From positions 186,001-250,000 of the forward strand of contig NZ_ADVZ01000002.1 of assembly GCF_000178995.1 (NCBI RefSeq): a DNA stretch of 64,000 bases, read 5' to 3'. The notes beneath the pieces are model-generated. The model had not been told where the DNA came from. It ran no database searches and worked only from the letters and a program-made list of their open reading frames with translations. The number at the start of each line of letters is the position of its first letter. The stretch's first letter is position 1. Below are positions 18,673-27,320 of this stretch, piece by piece. Made by a program: the position numbers and the translations under genes. Origin of the DNA: Afipia sp. 1NLS2 (GTDB taxonomy: Bacteria; Pseudomonadota; Alphaproteobacteria; Rhizobiales; Xanthobacteraceae).

Positions 18673-19005
18673 TTGTCCGATACCAGCATGGTGCACGACC
18701 TGACCCCCGAGGAGGTGGCCAAGGGCCTGATCGAGGGGCGCTATCTCTTGATCGACGTGCGCGAGCCGAACGAGACTGCGGCGGAGGCCTATCCCGAGGG
18801 CGCGACGATGCCGCTCTCGGCCTTCGATCCGGCCGCATTGCCCGACCCCGAAGGCAGGACGGTGGTGTTCGCCTGCCGCTCCGGCAAGCGCTCGGTGACG
18901 GCCTCGCTCGCGGCGCAGGCTGCCGGCAAGCCGTATCATTTCCACCTCGCAGGCGGCATGATCGGCTGGAAAGCCGTGGGCCTTCCCACCAAAATTGGCG
19001 GCTAG
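18673..19005 (+). CDS. rhodanese-like domain protein
   Basis: A 110-residue single-domain rhodanese. The catalytic Cys is C68 in the loop CRSGKRS, a six-residue active loop as in sulfurtransferases; DVREPNE is the usual early motif. It probably moves a sulfane sulfur to an acceptor such as cyanide or a thiol protein. I chose TTG 18673 because GGAGG at 18663-18667 lies five bases before it. The ATG at 18688 would be about 20 bases from that site. An aminotransferase follows after 48 bases. Confidence 0.87.
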   Translation: MSDTSMVHDLTPEEVAKGLIEGRYLLIDVREPNETAAEAYPEGATMPLSAFDPAALPDPEGRTVVFACRSGKRSVTASLAAQAAGKPYHFHLAGGMIGWKAVGLPTKIGG

Positions 19006-19053
19006 CACGAGCGCGCTTGCGCTTGAGGTGATCGTTCTCGATTTGCGGGCGAT

Positions 19054-20205
19054 ATGAGCACGATTTTCTCCGATCTTCCGGTGACGATTTTCGAGGTGAT
19101 GTCGCAGCTCGCGCGCGACCACGATGCCATCAACCTCGGGCAGGGCTTTCCCGAAGCGCCGGGGCCGGAGGACATCCGCCGCAAGGCCGCCGACGCGGTG
19201 CTGAACGGCTACAATCAGTATCCCTCGATGATGGGCCTGCCGGAGTTGCGGGCCGCAATTGCTGACCACTACGCGCATTGGCACGGCGTTGCGTTCGATC
19301 CCATGAGCGAGGTGATGGTGACCTCGGGCGCGACCGAGGCTCTCGCGGGTGCGATCCTCGGTCTTGTCGGCGAAGGCGACGAGGTTGTGGTTTTCCAGCC
19401 GTTCTACGACGCCTATGTGCCGCTGATCCGCCGCGCGGGCGGCATTCCGCGCCTCGTCCGGCTGGAGCCGCCGCACTGGCGGCTCACCGAGAACGCGTTG
19501 CGCGCGGCATTCACGCCGAAGACGAAATTCGTGATCTTCAACAACCCGCTCAATCCGGCGGCGGTGGTGTACCCGCGCGAGGACCTCGAACTGCTGGCGC
19601 GCTTCTGCCAGGAATTCGATGCGGTCGCGATCTGCGACGAAGTGTGGGAGCACATCGTGTTCGATGGCCGCGCGCATATTCCGCTGATCGCGATCCCCGG
19701 GATGCGCGAACGTACGGTGAAGATCGGCTCGGCAGGCAAGATCTTCGCGCTCACCGGCTGGAAGGTCGGGTTCGTCTGCGCCGCGCCAAAGCTACTGCGC
19801 GTGCTGGCCAAGGCGCACCAGTTTCTGGCCTTCACCACCGCACCGAATTTGCAGGTGGCGGTGGCCTACGGGCTAGGTAAGCCAGATGCTTTCTTCGACG
19901 AGATGCGGCGCGATCTGCAGCGTAGCCGCGACCGTCTGACGGATGGCTTGAAGTCCATCGGCTTTCCGGTGCTGGCTTCGCGGGGGACGTACTTCCTCAA
20001 CATCGATCTCGCGCCGCTTGGCCTCAACGAGACCGATGAGGATTTCTGCAAGCGCATTGTGGTGGAGCACAAGGTCGCGTCCATTCCGGTCTCGTCGTTC
20101 TACGAGGATGACGCGGTGAAGTCGGTGGTGCGGCTTTGCTTCGCCAAATCGGATGCGACGATCGACACGGCGCTGGAGCGGCTGTCACGCGTGTTGCGGA
20201 GCTAG
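19054..20205 (+). CDS. pyridoxal-phosphate aminotransferase, class I/II
   Basis: A 383-residue fold-type I aminotransferase. N167 (NNPLNP), D195 (CDEVWEH) and K229 (GSAGKIF) are the cofactor-binding Asn, Asp and Schiff-base Lys. The opening NLGQGFPE motif and the LTGWKVGF segment place it near the methionine / kynurenine--2-oxoacid (YbdL-like) aminotransferases. The natural substrate is uncertain; aromatic or sulfur amino acids are the likely group. The rhodanese gene upstream and the polyamine-binding gene 10 bases downstream suggest an operon. Confidence 0.88.
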   Translation: MSTIFSDLPVTIFEVMSQLARDHDAINLGQGFPEAPGPEDIRRKAADAVLNGYNQYPSMMGLPELRAAIADHYAHWHGVAFDPMSEVMVTSGATEALAGAILGLVGEGDEVVVFQPFYDAYVPLIRRAGGIPRLVRLEPPHWRLTENALRAAFTPKTKFVIFNNPLNPAAVVYPREDLELLARFCQEFDAVAICDEVWEHIVFDGRAHIPLIAIPGMRERTVKIGSAGKIFALTGWKVGFVCAAPKLLRVLAKAHQFLAFTTAPNLQVAVAYGLGKPDAFFDEMRRDLQRSRDRLTDGLKSIGFPVLASRGTYFLNIDLAPLGLNETDEDFCKRIVVEHKVASIPVSSFYEDDAVKSVVRLCFAKSDATIDTALERLSRVLRS

Positions 20206-20215
20206 GGAGGCAGCG

Positions 20216-21307
20216 ATGAAAATTGCAAAGCTCTTGCTTGTGCTCGCGGCGGCGATGGCCGTTTCGTCCGCGCAGGCGGCTGAGCGCGTGGTGAACTTCT
20301 ACAACTGGTCGAGCTACATGGCGCCCGGCGTGCTGGAGGACTTCACCAGGGAAACCGGCATCAAGGTGGTCTACGACACCTTCGATGCCAATGAGACGCT
20401 GGAGACGCGGCTACTCGCGGGCAAGTCCGGCTACGATCTCGTGGTGCCGACGGCGTATTTTCTGCAACGCCAGATCGTCGCCGGTGTGTTCCAGAAGCTC
20501 GACAAGTCGAAACTTCCGAACCTCAAGAATGCCTGGCCCGAGGTGATGAACCATCTCGCGCAATACGATCCCGGCAATCTGTACGCCGCCAATTACATGT
20601 GGGGCACCACCGGCATCGGCTACAATGTGAGCGCCGTGCATAAGATCCTTGGTCCCAATGCCGTGATCGACAGTTGGGATACGATCTTCAATCCGGAGAA
20701 GATCGCGAAGTTCAAGGATTGCGGCATCCATATGCTGGATTCCGCCGACGACATTCTGCCCGCCGCGCTGAACTGGCTCGGTCTTGATCCAAATTCGACG
20801 CGGCGCGAGGATCTGGAAAAGGCGGCGGAGGTTGTCGCGAAAATCCGTCCTTATGTTCGCAAATTCCATTCGTCCGAATATCTCAGCGCGCTCGCCACCG
20901 GCGAAATCTGCCTCGCGGTCGGCTGGTCCGGCGATATCAAGCAGGCGCAGAAGCGGGCGGCGGAATCGAACAACGGCGTCGAAATCGCCTATGCGATCCC
21001 GAAGGAGGGCGCGCAGATGTTCTTCGACAACCTCGCCATCCCCTCGGATGCGAAGAACGTCGATGAGGCTTACGCGCTGATCGATTATCTGTATCGCCCG
21101 GATATGGCGGCGAAGAATTCGAGCTTCCTCGGCTATGCCAGCGGCAATCTCGCCGCGCAAAAACTGGTCGATCCGAAAGTGTTGAATGATCGCGGCGTCT
21201 ATCCGGACGAGGCGACGATGAAGCGGCTGTTCATCATCACCGCGCGCGCGCCCGCGATGCAGCGCGCCATCAACCGGTTATGGACAAAGGTGAAGACGGG
21301 GCGGTGA
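20216..21307 (+). CDS. potF: polyamine ABC transporter substrate-binding protein (PotF-like)
   Basis: A 363-residue periplasmic protein with a clean signal peptide (cleavage after AQAA, about residue 21). The PotD/PotF family segment FYNWSSYM follows, then VVYDTFDANETLETRLLAG and the GYDLVVPT strand. It should bind putrescine or a related polyamine. The ATG at 20216 follows GGGAGG. No permease or ATPase genes accompany it; the next gene is on the other strand. It therefore either works with a distant transporter or serves as a sensor. Confidence 0.88.
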   Translation: MKIAKLLLVLAAAMAVSSAQAAERVVNFYNWSSYMAPGVLEDFTRETGIKVVYDTFDANETLETRLLAGKSGYDLVVPTAYFLQRQIVAGVFQKLDKSKLPNLKNAWPEVMNHLAQYDPGNLYAANYMWGTTGIGYNVSAVHKILGPNAVIDSWDTIFNPEKIAKFKDCGIHMLDSADDILPAALNWLGLDPNSTRREDLEKAAEVVAKIRPYVRKFHSSEYLSALATGEICLAVGWSGDIKQAQKRAAESNNGVEIAYAIPKEGAQMFFDNLAIPSDAKNVDEAYALIDYLYRPDMAAKNSSFLGYASGNLAAQKLVDPKVLNDRGVYPDEATMKRLFIITARAPAMQRAINRLWTKVKTGR

Positions 21308-21313
21308 TTGCCG

Positions 21314-22246
21314 TCACCGCCAGCGGCGGTGCAGCCACAGCCACTGTTCGGGATGCTCACGCACCCAGCCCTCGATCACCGATGTGACGCGCTGCATGGT
21401 GCCCTGAATATCGACTTCGCCTGATTCATTACGCGCAGGCTCGATCCGCTCGGTCAGATCGACGCGAAAGCGCCGGTTCGGCAACCGCACCACGCGCACG
21501 CCATGAACCGGACAATCGATCCGGCGGACGAGACGGGCGAGCAGGGGATTGGCCTTCACCCTCCGGCCGAAGAACATGACATCGACACCGCGTCCGAAAT
21601 GCTGGTCCACCAGCATGCCGATATGGAGGCCGCGTTGCAGAGCTGCGGCGAGCTTGATCGGCGCGTCATGCGTGGTGGCGATCATTTCGCCCATGTTGAC
21701 CGAGCGCAATTCCTGAATCGCGCGGTCGGCGGCGGCGATGTTGGGGCGACGGAACAGCACGGCGGAGTCGAGGCCGTGGGTTGCCGCGGCAAGTGCGGGA
21801 AGCTCCCAATTGCCGAGATGGCTTGCGAAGATCAGCGCGCCTTTGCCGTCGTTTTTCAGCTCCGCAAAGCGTTCCTGCGTGCCGGGCCCGAACTCGACGG
21901 TGTTCTTGTCGGGGGTGGCCGGATCGTATTTCCAGATATGGTCGAGATGGGCGAATTCGGCGCCGATGCGGCCGAGATTGTCCCATACGCCGGCGAGGAT
22001 CGCGTCGATCTCCTCCGGTGATTTTTCGGGAAACGCCGCGACAAGGTTGGCGTGCGCGACACGATGCTCCGGCCACCACGGGCCGATCGTGCGCGTGATC
22101 TTCGCGAAAACATCGCCGGTTTTCACGGCGTCGAAATGCCGTGTGGCGCGCAGCAGCCCGACCGCCGCCGCACCGATCACGGCATTTTTCGCCGCGACGA
22201 ATTTGTTGCGGAGAATGATCTTCGAGCGGAGGACGAGGTGCGCCAT
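21314..22246 (-). CDS. lpxXL: lipid A very-long-chain acyltransferase (LpxXL type)
   Basis: A 310-residue member of the LpxL/HtrB acyltransferase family. The catalytic HX4E motif is H143-x4-E148 in ASHLGNWEL, after an N-terminal hydrophobic stretch. By position, as last gene of the acpXL operon, it should transfer the very-long-chain hydroxyacyl group from AcpXL onto lipid A at the inner membrane. Its ATG directly abuts the stop of the upstream dehydrogenase gene (22246/22247), so it is translationally coupled. It converges on potF with a six-base gap. Confidence 0.9.
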   Translation of the reverse strand: MAHLVLRSKIILRNKFVAAKNAVIGAAAVGLLRATRHFDAVKTGDVFAKITRTIGPWWPEHRVAHANLVAAFPEKSPEEIDAILAGVWDNLGRIGAEFAHLDHIWKYDPATPDKNTVEFGPGTQERFAELKNDGKGALIFASHLGNWELPALAAATHGLDSAVLFRRPNIAAADRAIQELRSVNMGEMIATTHDAPIKLAAALQRGLHIGMLVDQHFGRGVDVMFFGRRVKANPLLARLVRRIDCPVHGVRVVRLPNRRFRVDLTERIEPARNESGEVDIQGTMQRVTSVIEGWVREHPEQWLWLHRRWR

Positions 22247-23269
22247 TTACAGCGTGACGATAATCTTGCCGAACACCTGACGGCTTTCCATCCGCTCCAG
22301 TGCTTTCTCCACGTTCTCGACCGGGACCTCGGTATCGATCACGGGCTTGATGCCTTGCGCCATCTTGTCGAGGCTCTCGGCGATATTGCGCATGGAGGCG
22401 CCGAACGAACCGATGATGCGATACTGCTGCTGGAACAATTGCATCAGGTTGATCGTGGTGGTGGGGCCGGAGGTCGAGCCGCAGGTGACGAGGCGGCCGC
22501 CGCGTTTCAGGCATAGCAGCGAGCCGTTGAAGGTGTCCGCGCCGACATGCTCGAACACGACATCGACGCCCTTCTTGCGGGTGATCTTACGCGTCTCGCC
22601 CTCGAAGCGGTCCTTGCGGTAGTTGATGACGTAATCCGCACCGAGCGCCTTCACGCCCTCGATCTTTTCGTCGCTGCCGACCGTGGTGATGACCGTGCAG
22701 CCGATGGCCTTGGCCATCATGATCGCGACCGTGCCGATGCCGGAGCCGCCGGCATGAACGAGGATGGTCTCGCCCGGTTGCAGCTTGGCGTTGTCGAACA
22801 GCATGTGCTGGACGGTCGAGAAGGCGATGGGCGCGCAGGCCGCGTCGCGCAGGCTGACGCTGTCTGGCACCGGAATGACCAGCCGCTCGTCGAGGTTCAT
22901 CAGCTCGCGCGCGAAACCGTCGACGTGGAAGCCCATGATGCCCGCCACGTTTTCACAAAGGTTGTCGCGGCCTTCCTGACAGGCCTTGCAGGTGCCGCAG
23001 GTCAGCGCGCCATACATCACGACCTTCTGGCCTGGCTTGAAGCGCGTGGCGTTCTTGCCGGTCGCGACGATCTCGCCGGAGGCTTCCGCGCCGATGACGA
23101 GCGGCATCTTCCGCTTGGCGAAGGCCATGCCGCGATAGCCCCAGACGTCGATATGGTTGAGCGCGACCGCGCGGACGCGAATCTGCACCTCGTTCTCCGC
23201 CGGTGGCGGCGGCGGAGGCATTTCGACGACCGTCAACTGGCGGTCGGCAACGAGGGTAAGCGCGCGCAT
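22247..23269 (-). CDS. zinc-binding alcohol dehydrogenase family protein of the acpXL operon
   Basis: A 340-residue medium-chain dehydrogenase/reductase. Four Cys (C91, C94, C97, C105) form the structural zinc lobe, and a Rossmann GGSGIGTVA motif binds NAD(P)H. In the rhizobial acpXL cluster this gene (fabXL/adh2XL) is thought to act as an enoyl or keto reductase during very-long-chain acyl synthesis; that role is known only from context. A 112-base gap separates it from fabF1XL, the largest in the operon. The gene overlaps nothing but is directly joined to lpxXL. Confidence 0.88.
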   Translation of the reverse strand: MRALTLVADRQLTVVEMPPPPPPAENEVQIRVRAVALNHIDVWGYRGMAFAKRKMPLVIGAEASGEIVATGKNATRFKPGQKVVMYGALTCGTCKACQEGRDNLCENVAGIMGFHVDGFARELMNLDERLVIPVPDSVSLRDAACAPIAFSTVQHMLFDNAKLQPGETILVHAGGSGIGTVAIMMAKAIGCTVITTVGSDEKIEGVKALGADYVINYRKDRFEGETRKITRKKGVDVVFEHVGADTFNGSLLCLKRGGRLVTCGSTSGPTTTINLMQLFQQQYRIIGSFGASMRNIAESLDKMAQGIKPVIDTEVPVENVEKALERMESRQVFGKIIVTL

Positions 23270-23381
23270 GGGAGGCGTCCTGAAAGAAATCAGCCTTGGG
23301 AGTGAACCTCGGGAATGAACGAGGTATCGCCGCTTGGCGCGGCCGCGTCAACCGGTCAGAAAGACTTTATACGCCAGAGAC

Positions 23382-24662
23382 TTAAACAGGCTCGCGGGTC
23401 AGGATCAACGAGGCGTTCTGGCCGCCGAAGCCGAACGAATTCGACATCACCGCCGTCACCTTGGCGTCGCGGGCCGTGTTTGGCACCACGTCGAAGGGGA
23501 TCGCGGGGTCGGGGATGTCGTAATTGATCGTCGGTGGAATGCGCTGGTGCTCGAGCGTCAGCAGCGAGAACACCGCTTCGACCGCGCCAGCAGCGGACAG
23601 CGTATGCCCGACCATCGACTTGTTGGAGGAGACCGGCACCTGCGTCGCGCGTTCGCCGAACACGGTCGAGATGCCGAGATATTCCATCTTGTCGTTTTCC
23701 GGCGTGCCGGTGCCGTGGGCGTTGATGTAGTCGATCTGTTCGACACCCATGCCCGCATCATCGAGCGCCTTGCGCACGCAGCCGATGATCGGCTTGCCGT
23801 CAGGGCTCGAGCGGGTGCGATGGAAGGAATCGGCGAGTTCGCCGCAACCGGCCAGCACGCCGAGGATTTTCGCGCCGCGCGCGGTGGCGGCTTCATAGCT
23901 TTCCAGCACCAGTGCGCCTGCGCCTTCCGCCATCACGAAGCCGTCGCGGTTCTTGGCGAACGGGCGCACGGCCGCCTGCGGCGGATCGTTGTTGGTGGAC
24001 AGAGCCGAGAGCAGCGAGAAGCGGATCAGGGCTTCGGGATTCACCGAGCCGTCGGTCGCAACGCACAGCGCGGCATCGGCCTCGCCACGGCGGATCGCCT
24101 CGACGCCGAGCTGGATCGCAGTTGCGCCCGAGGCGCAGGCGGTGGAGAGCGAAATCGGCGAGCCCTTGGTGCCGAAGCGTTCGACCAGATGGTCGGCAAC
24201 GGAGCCGAACAGGAAGCGTTTGTGGAAGCCCGCGAACTTGCCGCCGCCGCTGACCTTGAGCATGGCGTCGTAGTCGATGCCGGATGTGGCGCTGGTCGCG
24301 CGCGCGGCTTCAAGACGCGCCATCCATTCGACTTCGACGGGCGCAACCGCGAGAAACAGCGGGCCGGGGAAATCGCCTTTGCTGCCGATGGCCGCTTGAG
24401 TCACCGCTTCTTCGGTGGCGAGGTCCGCGAGCTTGTCGGACAGCGCCGTGGATGTGAACGGCTCGATCGGAATGAAATCGACGGTACCAGCCATGGTGGT
24501 GCGCAGCCCGTCGGTCGGAAAGCGGGTGATGGTGCGGATTCCGGATTCGCCCGCCGTGAGTTTTTTCCAGTTCTCGGCCTTGCCCGCGCCAAGCGAGGTG
24601 ACGACGCCCATGCCGGTGACGACGACGGTGGGGCGGCCGAACTTGTCTTTCGCTGCGGTCAT
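23382..24662 (-). CDS. beta-ketoacyl-ACP synthase of the acpXL operon (catalytic partner)
   Basis: A 426-residue FabF-type ketosynthase. The whole catalytic set is present: C176 (STACASG), H316 (NAHGTGT), K348 (NKSM) and H353 (VGHTLSAAG). It should elongate the acyl chain on AcpXL by two carbons per cycle. It corresponds to fabF1XL of Rhizobium. The partner gene, 15 bases upstream, encodes a ketosynthase-like protein that lacks most of these residues, so this is likely the active half of a heterodimer (inference). Confidence 0.92.
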   Translation of the reverse strand: MTAAKDKFGRPTVVVTGMGVVTSLGAGKAENWKKLTAGESGIRTITRFPTDGLRTTMAGTVDFIPIEPFTSTALSDKLADLATEEAVTQAAIGSKGDFPGPLFLAVAPVEVEWMARLEAARATSATSGIDYDAMLKVSGGGKFAGFHKRFLFGSVADHLVERFGTKGSPISLSTACASGATAIQLGVEAIRRGEADAALCVATDGSVNPEALIRFSLLSALSTNNDPPQAAVRPFAKNRDGFVMAEGAGALVLESYEAATARGAKILGVLAGCGELADSFHRTRSSPDGKPIIGCVRKALDDAGMGVEQIDYINAHGTGTPENDKMEYLGISTVFGERATQVPVSSNKSMVGHTLSAAGAVEAVFSLLTLEHQRIPPTINYDIPDPAIPFDVVPNTARDAKVTAVMSNSFGFGGQNASLILTREPV

Positions 24663-24677
24663 GCGGGTTCTCCGATC

Positions 24678-25877
24678 TCAGGCCGGAACAGATTCGACCA
24701 GCGCCATGCCTTCGCCCCGCCAGTGTCCGGTGTTGACCACGACAATCTGGGAGGGGGAGGCGGTAGTTTCAACCTCAAGGCCGGTCGTATCGTTGGCTGC
24801 GAACAATTTCCCCCTGGACAGCGACAGCGCGGCCAGCGCGAGTCCGAGCGGAAACTGGGCCTCGATGAGATGGCCGAACGAGGTGCCGAGCGCCCGCACT
24901 GGCGCGCTTGCATGTTTCTTCAGGAAGGCGCGTTCTTCATCGGTGGCCTGAGCAGCGCCGGTCGCGCTGGTGAGGATCGGCGCATCCGCCTTTGCACCGA
25001 GCTTCGCCCACAGGCCGTCGAGCACGGCGGTGATGTTGCCCGGCGTCGAGCGGCGGGCGTGATCCGCGACGACATGCGTGAGCCGCGCGAACGGCTTGGC
25101 GCCACGCGCCTGCGCGTGGTCTTTCGATTCGATCACGAGGAAGACACCGCCAGAGCCGAGCGCGAAACCGGAATGGCTTGCATCGCGTGCCCAGACCGGA
25201 GCGAACTTGTTCTTCAATGCGAAGTCGCCGAACTCGTAGAGCATCAGCAGGTCTTTGCGCTCGCCATTATGCGCGGCCCCCACCAGTGCGATGTCGCTCT
25301 GGCCGGAGACGATCCGCGCAAGCGCGATGCGGAAGGCGTCGGTGCCGGCCGCTTCCTCGCCCATGAAGGTGCGGGAGGAGCCGGTGACGCCGTGCACGAT
25401 CGAGATGTTGCCCGCGAGCAGGTTGGACAATTGCGCCAGAAACAGTGTCGGACGCAGGTCGCTCATCAGCCGCTCGTTCAGCGTGCCGGGGGCGGCGTTG
25501 CCCTGCGCCTGATCGTTGATGACCGCAGCATCGACGGCGAGATCGCGCTCGCCGCCGCCTGCGGCAACGATCATGTCCATGCGCGAGAGAATGTCGGTGT
25601 TGCCCTTGAGGCCCGCGCTGTCGAGCGCAAGACCGGCCGCGTAGGTGCCGATCCGCTGCCAGGCTTCCATCTGGCGTTGGTCGCCCTTCTTCGGAATCTG
25701 CGCGTCGTAGTTCAGTTTGACGATCGGATGCACCGGGTAGGGCGCGAAAGTCGCTTCGTCGACATTGACCTTGCGCGCCTCGAGCGCGTCCCAATGCTGG
25801 TCGAGGCCTTCGCCCAGCGACGAAGCAAGACCGATGCCGGTGATCCAGACCTCACGGGTTGAAGAGGTGTTGCTCAT
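24678..25877 (-). CDS. ketosynthase-like protein of the acpXL operon, chain-length-factor-like
   Basis: A 399-residue thiolase-fold protein corresponding to fabF2XL. Aligned by eye with its neighbour, the nucleophile Cys is E175 (GEEAAGTD), the first His is A305 (LTSATG) and the Lys is G331; only the last His (H336, SFGHLIEA) remains. It should be unable to condense acyl chains by itself. KS-beta chain-length factors of type II polyketide synthases show a similar pattern (Cys to Gln). Its ATG overlaps the fabZXL stop by four bases. The in-frame upstream extension beyond 25877 is ignored for this reason. Confidence 0.9.
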   Translation of the reverse strand: MSNTSSTREVWITGIGLASSLGEGLDQHWDALEARKVNVDEATFAPYPVHPIVKLNYDAQIPKKGDQRQMEAWQRIGTYAAGLALDSAGLKGNTDILSRMDMIVAAGGGERDLAVDAAVINDQAQGNAAPGTLNERLMSDLRPTLFLAQLSNLLAGNISIVHGVTGSSRTFMGEEAAGTDAFRIALARIVSGQSDIALVGAAHNGERKDLLMLYEFGDFALKNKFAPVWARDASHSGFALGSGGVFLVIESKDHAQARGAKPFARLTHVVADHARRSTPGNITAVLDGLWAKLGAKADAPILTSATGAAQATDEERAFLKKHASAPVRALGTSFGHLIEAQFPLGLALAALSLSRGKLFAANDTTGLEVETTASPSQIVVVNTGHWRGEGMALVESVPA

Positions 25878-26341
25878 GACGTGGCCTGTCCGGGGAAGCC
25901 GATCTGCCGGGCCATCTGTTCCATGTGGCCACGCAAATCTGCGTTGGGAAACGGGGTGTGGCGGAAGGTGAGTTCCGCATTGCATTTCAGCTTGCCGTCA
26001 ACACTGATCTTGGCGGCGGTGACGGCGAAACCGGAGCCGTCATGGACGACATGCGCGTCCACGGTGAGCGGTTCGCCCGGCTTGATGAAATCGCGCATCT
26101 TGGCTTCCTTGACGGAGGCGAGGAACGGCATGCGTTCAAACTTCAACATCGCGATCAGCAACCAGCCCGATGTCTGCGCCATGGTCTCGATCAGCAGCAC
26201 GCCGGGCATTAGCGGATAGCCGGGGAAGTGGCCCTCGAAGATCGAGCTTTGCTGCGGCACCTGCGCGGAGACGGTGATGCGGCGCTCGCCGACATTAAGA
26301 TCGACGATGCGATCGACCATCTGGAAATATTCGAGGCGCAT
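25874..26341 (-). CDS. 3-hydroxyacyl-ACP dehydratase of the acpXL operon
   Basis: A 155-residue hot-dog-fold dehydratase of the FabZ type. The catalytic pair is H38 in EGHFPGYP and E52 in LLIETMAQ. It should dehydrate 3-hydroxyacyl-AcpXL during very-long-chain elongation (fabZXL). The ATG at 26341 lies 11 bases after the acpXL stop and gives an N-terminus (MRLEYF) close to the fold. Longer in-frame options overlap acpXL. The stop overlaps the next start as ATGA, giving tight coupling to the chain-length-factor-like gene. Confidence 0.92.
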   Translation of the reverse strand: MRLEYFQMVDRIVDLNVGERRITVSAQVPQQSSIFEGHFPGYPLMPGVLLIETMAQTSGWLLIAMLKFERMPFLASVKEAKMRDFIKPGEPLTVDAHVVHDGSGFAVTAAKISVDGKLKCNAELTFRHTPFPNADLRGHMEQMARQIGFPGQATS

Positions 26342-26352
26342 GGGCGTGCGCG

Positions 26353-26634
26353 TCAGGCGCCCTTGGCGGCGACCAACTCGTCGATGCGCGCGCTGAGGTT
26401 TTTCAGGACGAAGTACTGTTCCGTCGTCGCCTTGCCGTCGTTGACCTCCTGCGTCCACTTCTCCAGCGGCAGCTTGATGCCGAACGCTTTGTCGATGGCG
26501 AACGCGATATCGAGGAAGTCGAGGCTGTCGATGCCGAGATCATCGATCGCGTGGCTTTCCGGCGTGATGGTATCGCGCGGGATATCGCAGGTTTCAGCAA
26601 TGATCGTGGCGACCTGATCGAACGTTGAAGACAT
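26353..26634 (-). CDS. acpXL: acyl carrier protein AcpXL for very-long-chain fatty acids
   Basis: A 93-residue acidic carrier protein. S37 in GIDSLDFLD carries the phosphopantetheine arm. The longer C-terminal part and the motif [16 protein letters not shown] distinguish it from housekeeping AcpP. AcpXL carries the growing C28-type hydroxyacyl chain destined for lipid A in Rhizobiales. It is the first gene of the six-gene minus-strand operon. Its promoter should be in the 174-base gap up to the next gene; I see no sure motif there. Confidence 0.94.
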   Translation of the reverse strand: MSSTFDQVATIIAETCDIPRDTITPESHAIDDLGIDSLDFLDIAFAIDKAFGIKLPLEKWTQEVNDGKATTEQYFVLKNLSARIDELVAAKGA

Positions 26635-26808
26635 TCATTAAGCCTTTGATTATTCTCGGTAAACGCCGATCGGCGCAAAGGAGAGCACGGCCCGGTTAGC
26701 GCACCCCCATCGGCACGTCCGAAGCAAATGTTCGTATAACGGAGCGGGGCGATGAGTTCAATGGCGGCGAGACGGCCCTCCCGGGCGGCTCACGAAGGCG
26801 TTTTGGCC

Positions 26809-27093
26809 CTAACTATGGGGCGAAGTGTCGATTTCCCCGCAATTGCGCAGGCCCATCATGATGCAATCCTGCGTCTGCCGCATGTGATTGAGGCTGGTGA
26901 CGAGCCACACGCCGACCGCGATCAGGACAACCGCAAACACGGTCGCGGCGAGATTCGCCCACATCCGCTGACGATAGTCGACCGGTTCCGGCGCAGGGGA
27001 TTGCTGGGGAGACAAAGGCGCAGGCTTGGCCGGTCGCGGGCTGAATTTCACCACGCGGCGCTCACTGTCGGGAAAATCAGGCGGCCGCGCCAT
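26809..27093 (-). CDS. small single-helix membrane protein
   Basis: A 94-residue protein with a Pro/Arg-rich cytosolic N-terminus of about 45 residues (KFSPRPAKPAP). One transmembrane helix follows (about 47-67, TVFAVVLIAVGVWLV), and then a short exposed tail with two Cys (DCIMMGLRNCGE). The spacing of the Cys pair suggests a disulfide outside the membrane. I have no family name for it, though the design is common in this bacterial group. It reads in the same direction as acpXL but 174 bases upstream. Confidence 0.65.
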   Translation of the reverse strand: MARPPDFPDSERRVVKFSPRPAKPAPLSPQQSPAPEPVDYRQRMWANLAATVFAVVLIAVGVWLVTSLNHMRQTQDCIMMGLRNCGEIDTSPHS

Positions 27094-27320
27094 GTCTTTA
27101 AAGTCTCGCCTTCAGAGTCCGGCTCAGGGTCCGGCTGCTTCTGTCATTCAGGATAGGTCTGCATCATCATCGGGACAAGGCACCGTGGCGACCCATTCGG
27201 GGGATACCAATTCGATTGTCCGATGCCGCACAAGTGATCCGCTGTCGCTCCTCACAAAATGGATGAACTGGCAACATTGCGATCCATCGCCTGCGAAGGA
27301 CGAGCCGAAGGAGGATCAAG

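Noticed and set aside
14629-18838. Two very long minus-strand frames (719 and 680 codons) opposite the kup genes
   Set aside because: The plus-strand Kup proteins are unmistakable. The paired antisense frames reflect the shared sequence of the duplicated genes, not two new genes.
23334-25862. An 842-codon open frame on the plus strand
   Set aside because: It runs antisense across the two ketosynthase genes, is Arg/Gly/Ala-rich with no domain, and is explained by GC-rich third positions of the real genes.
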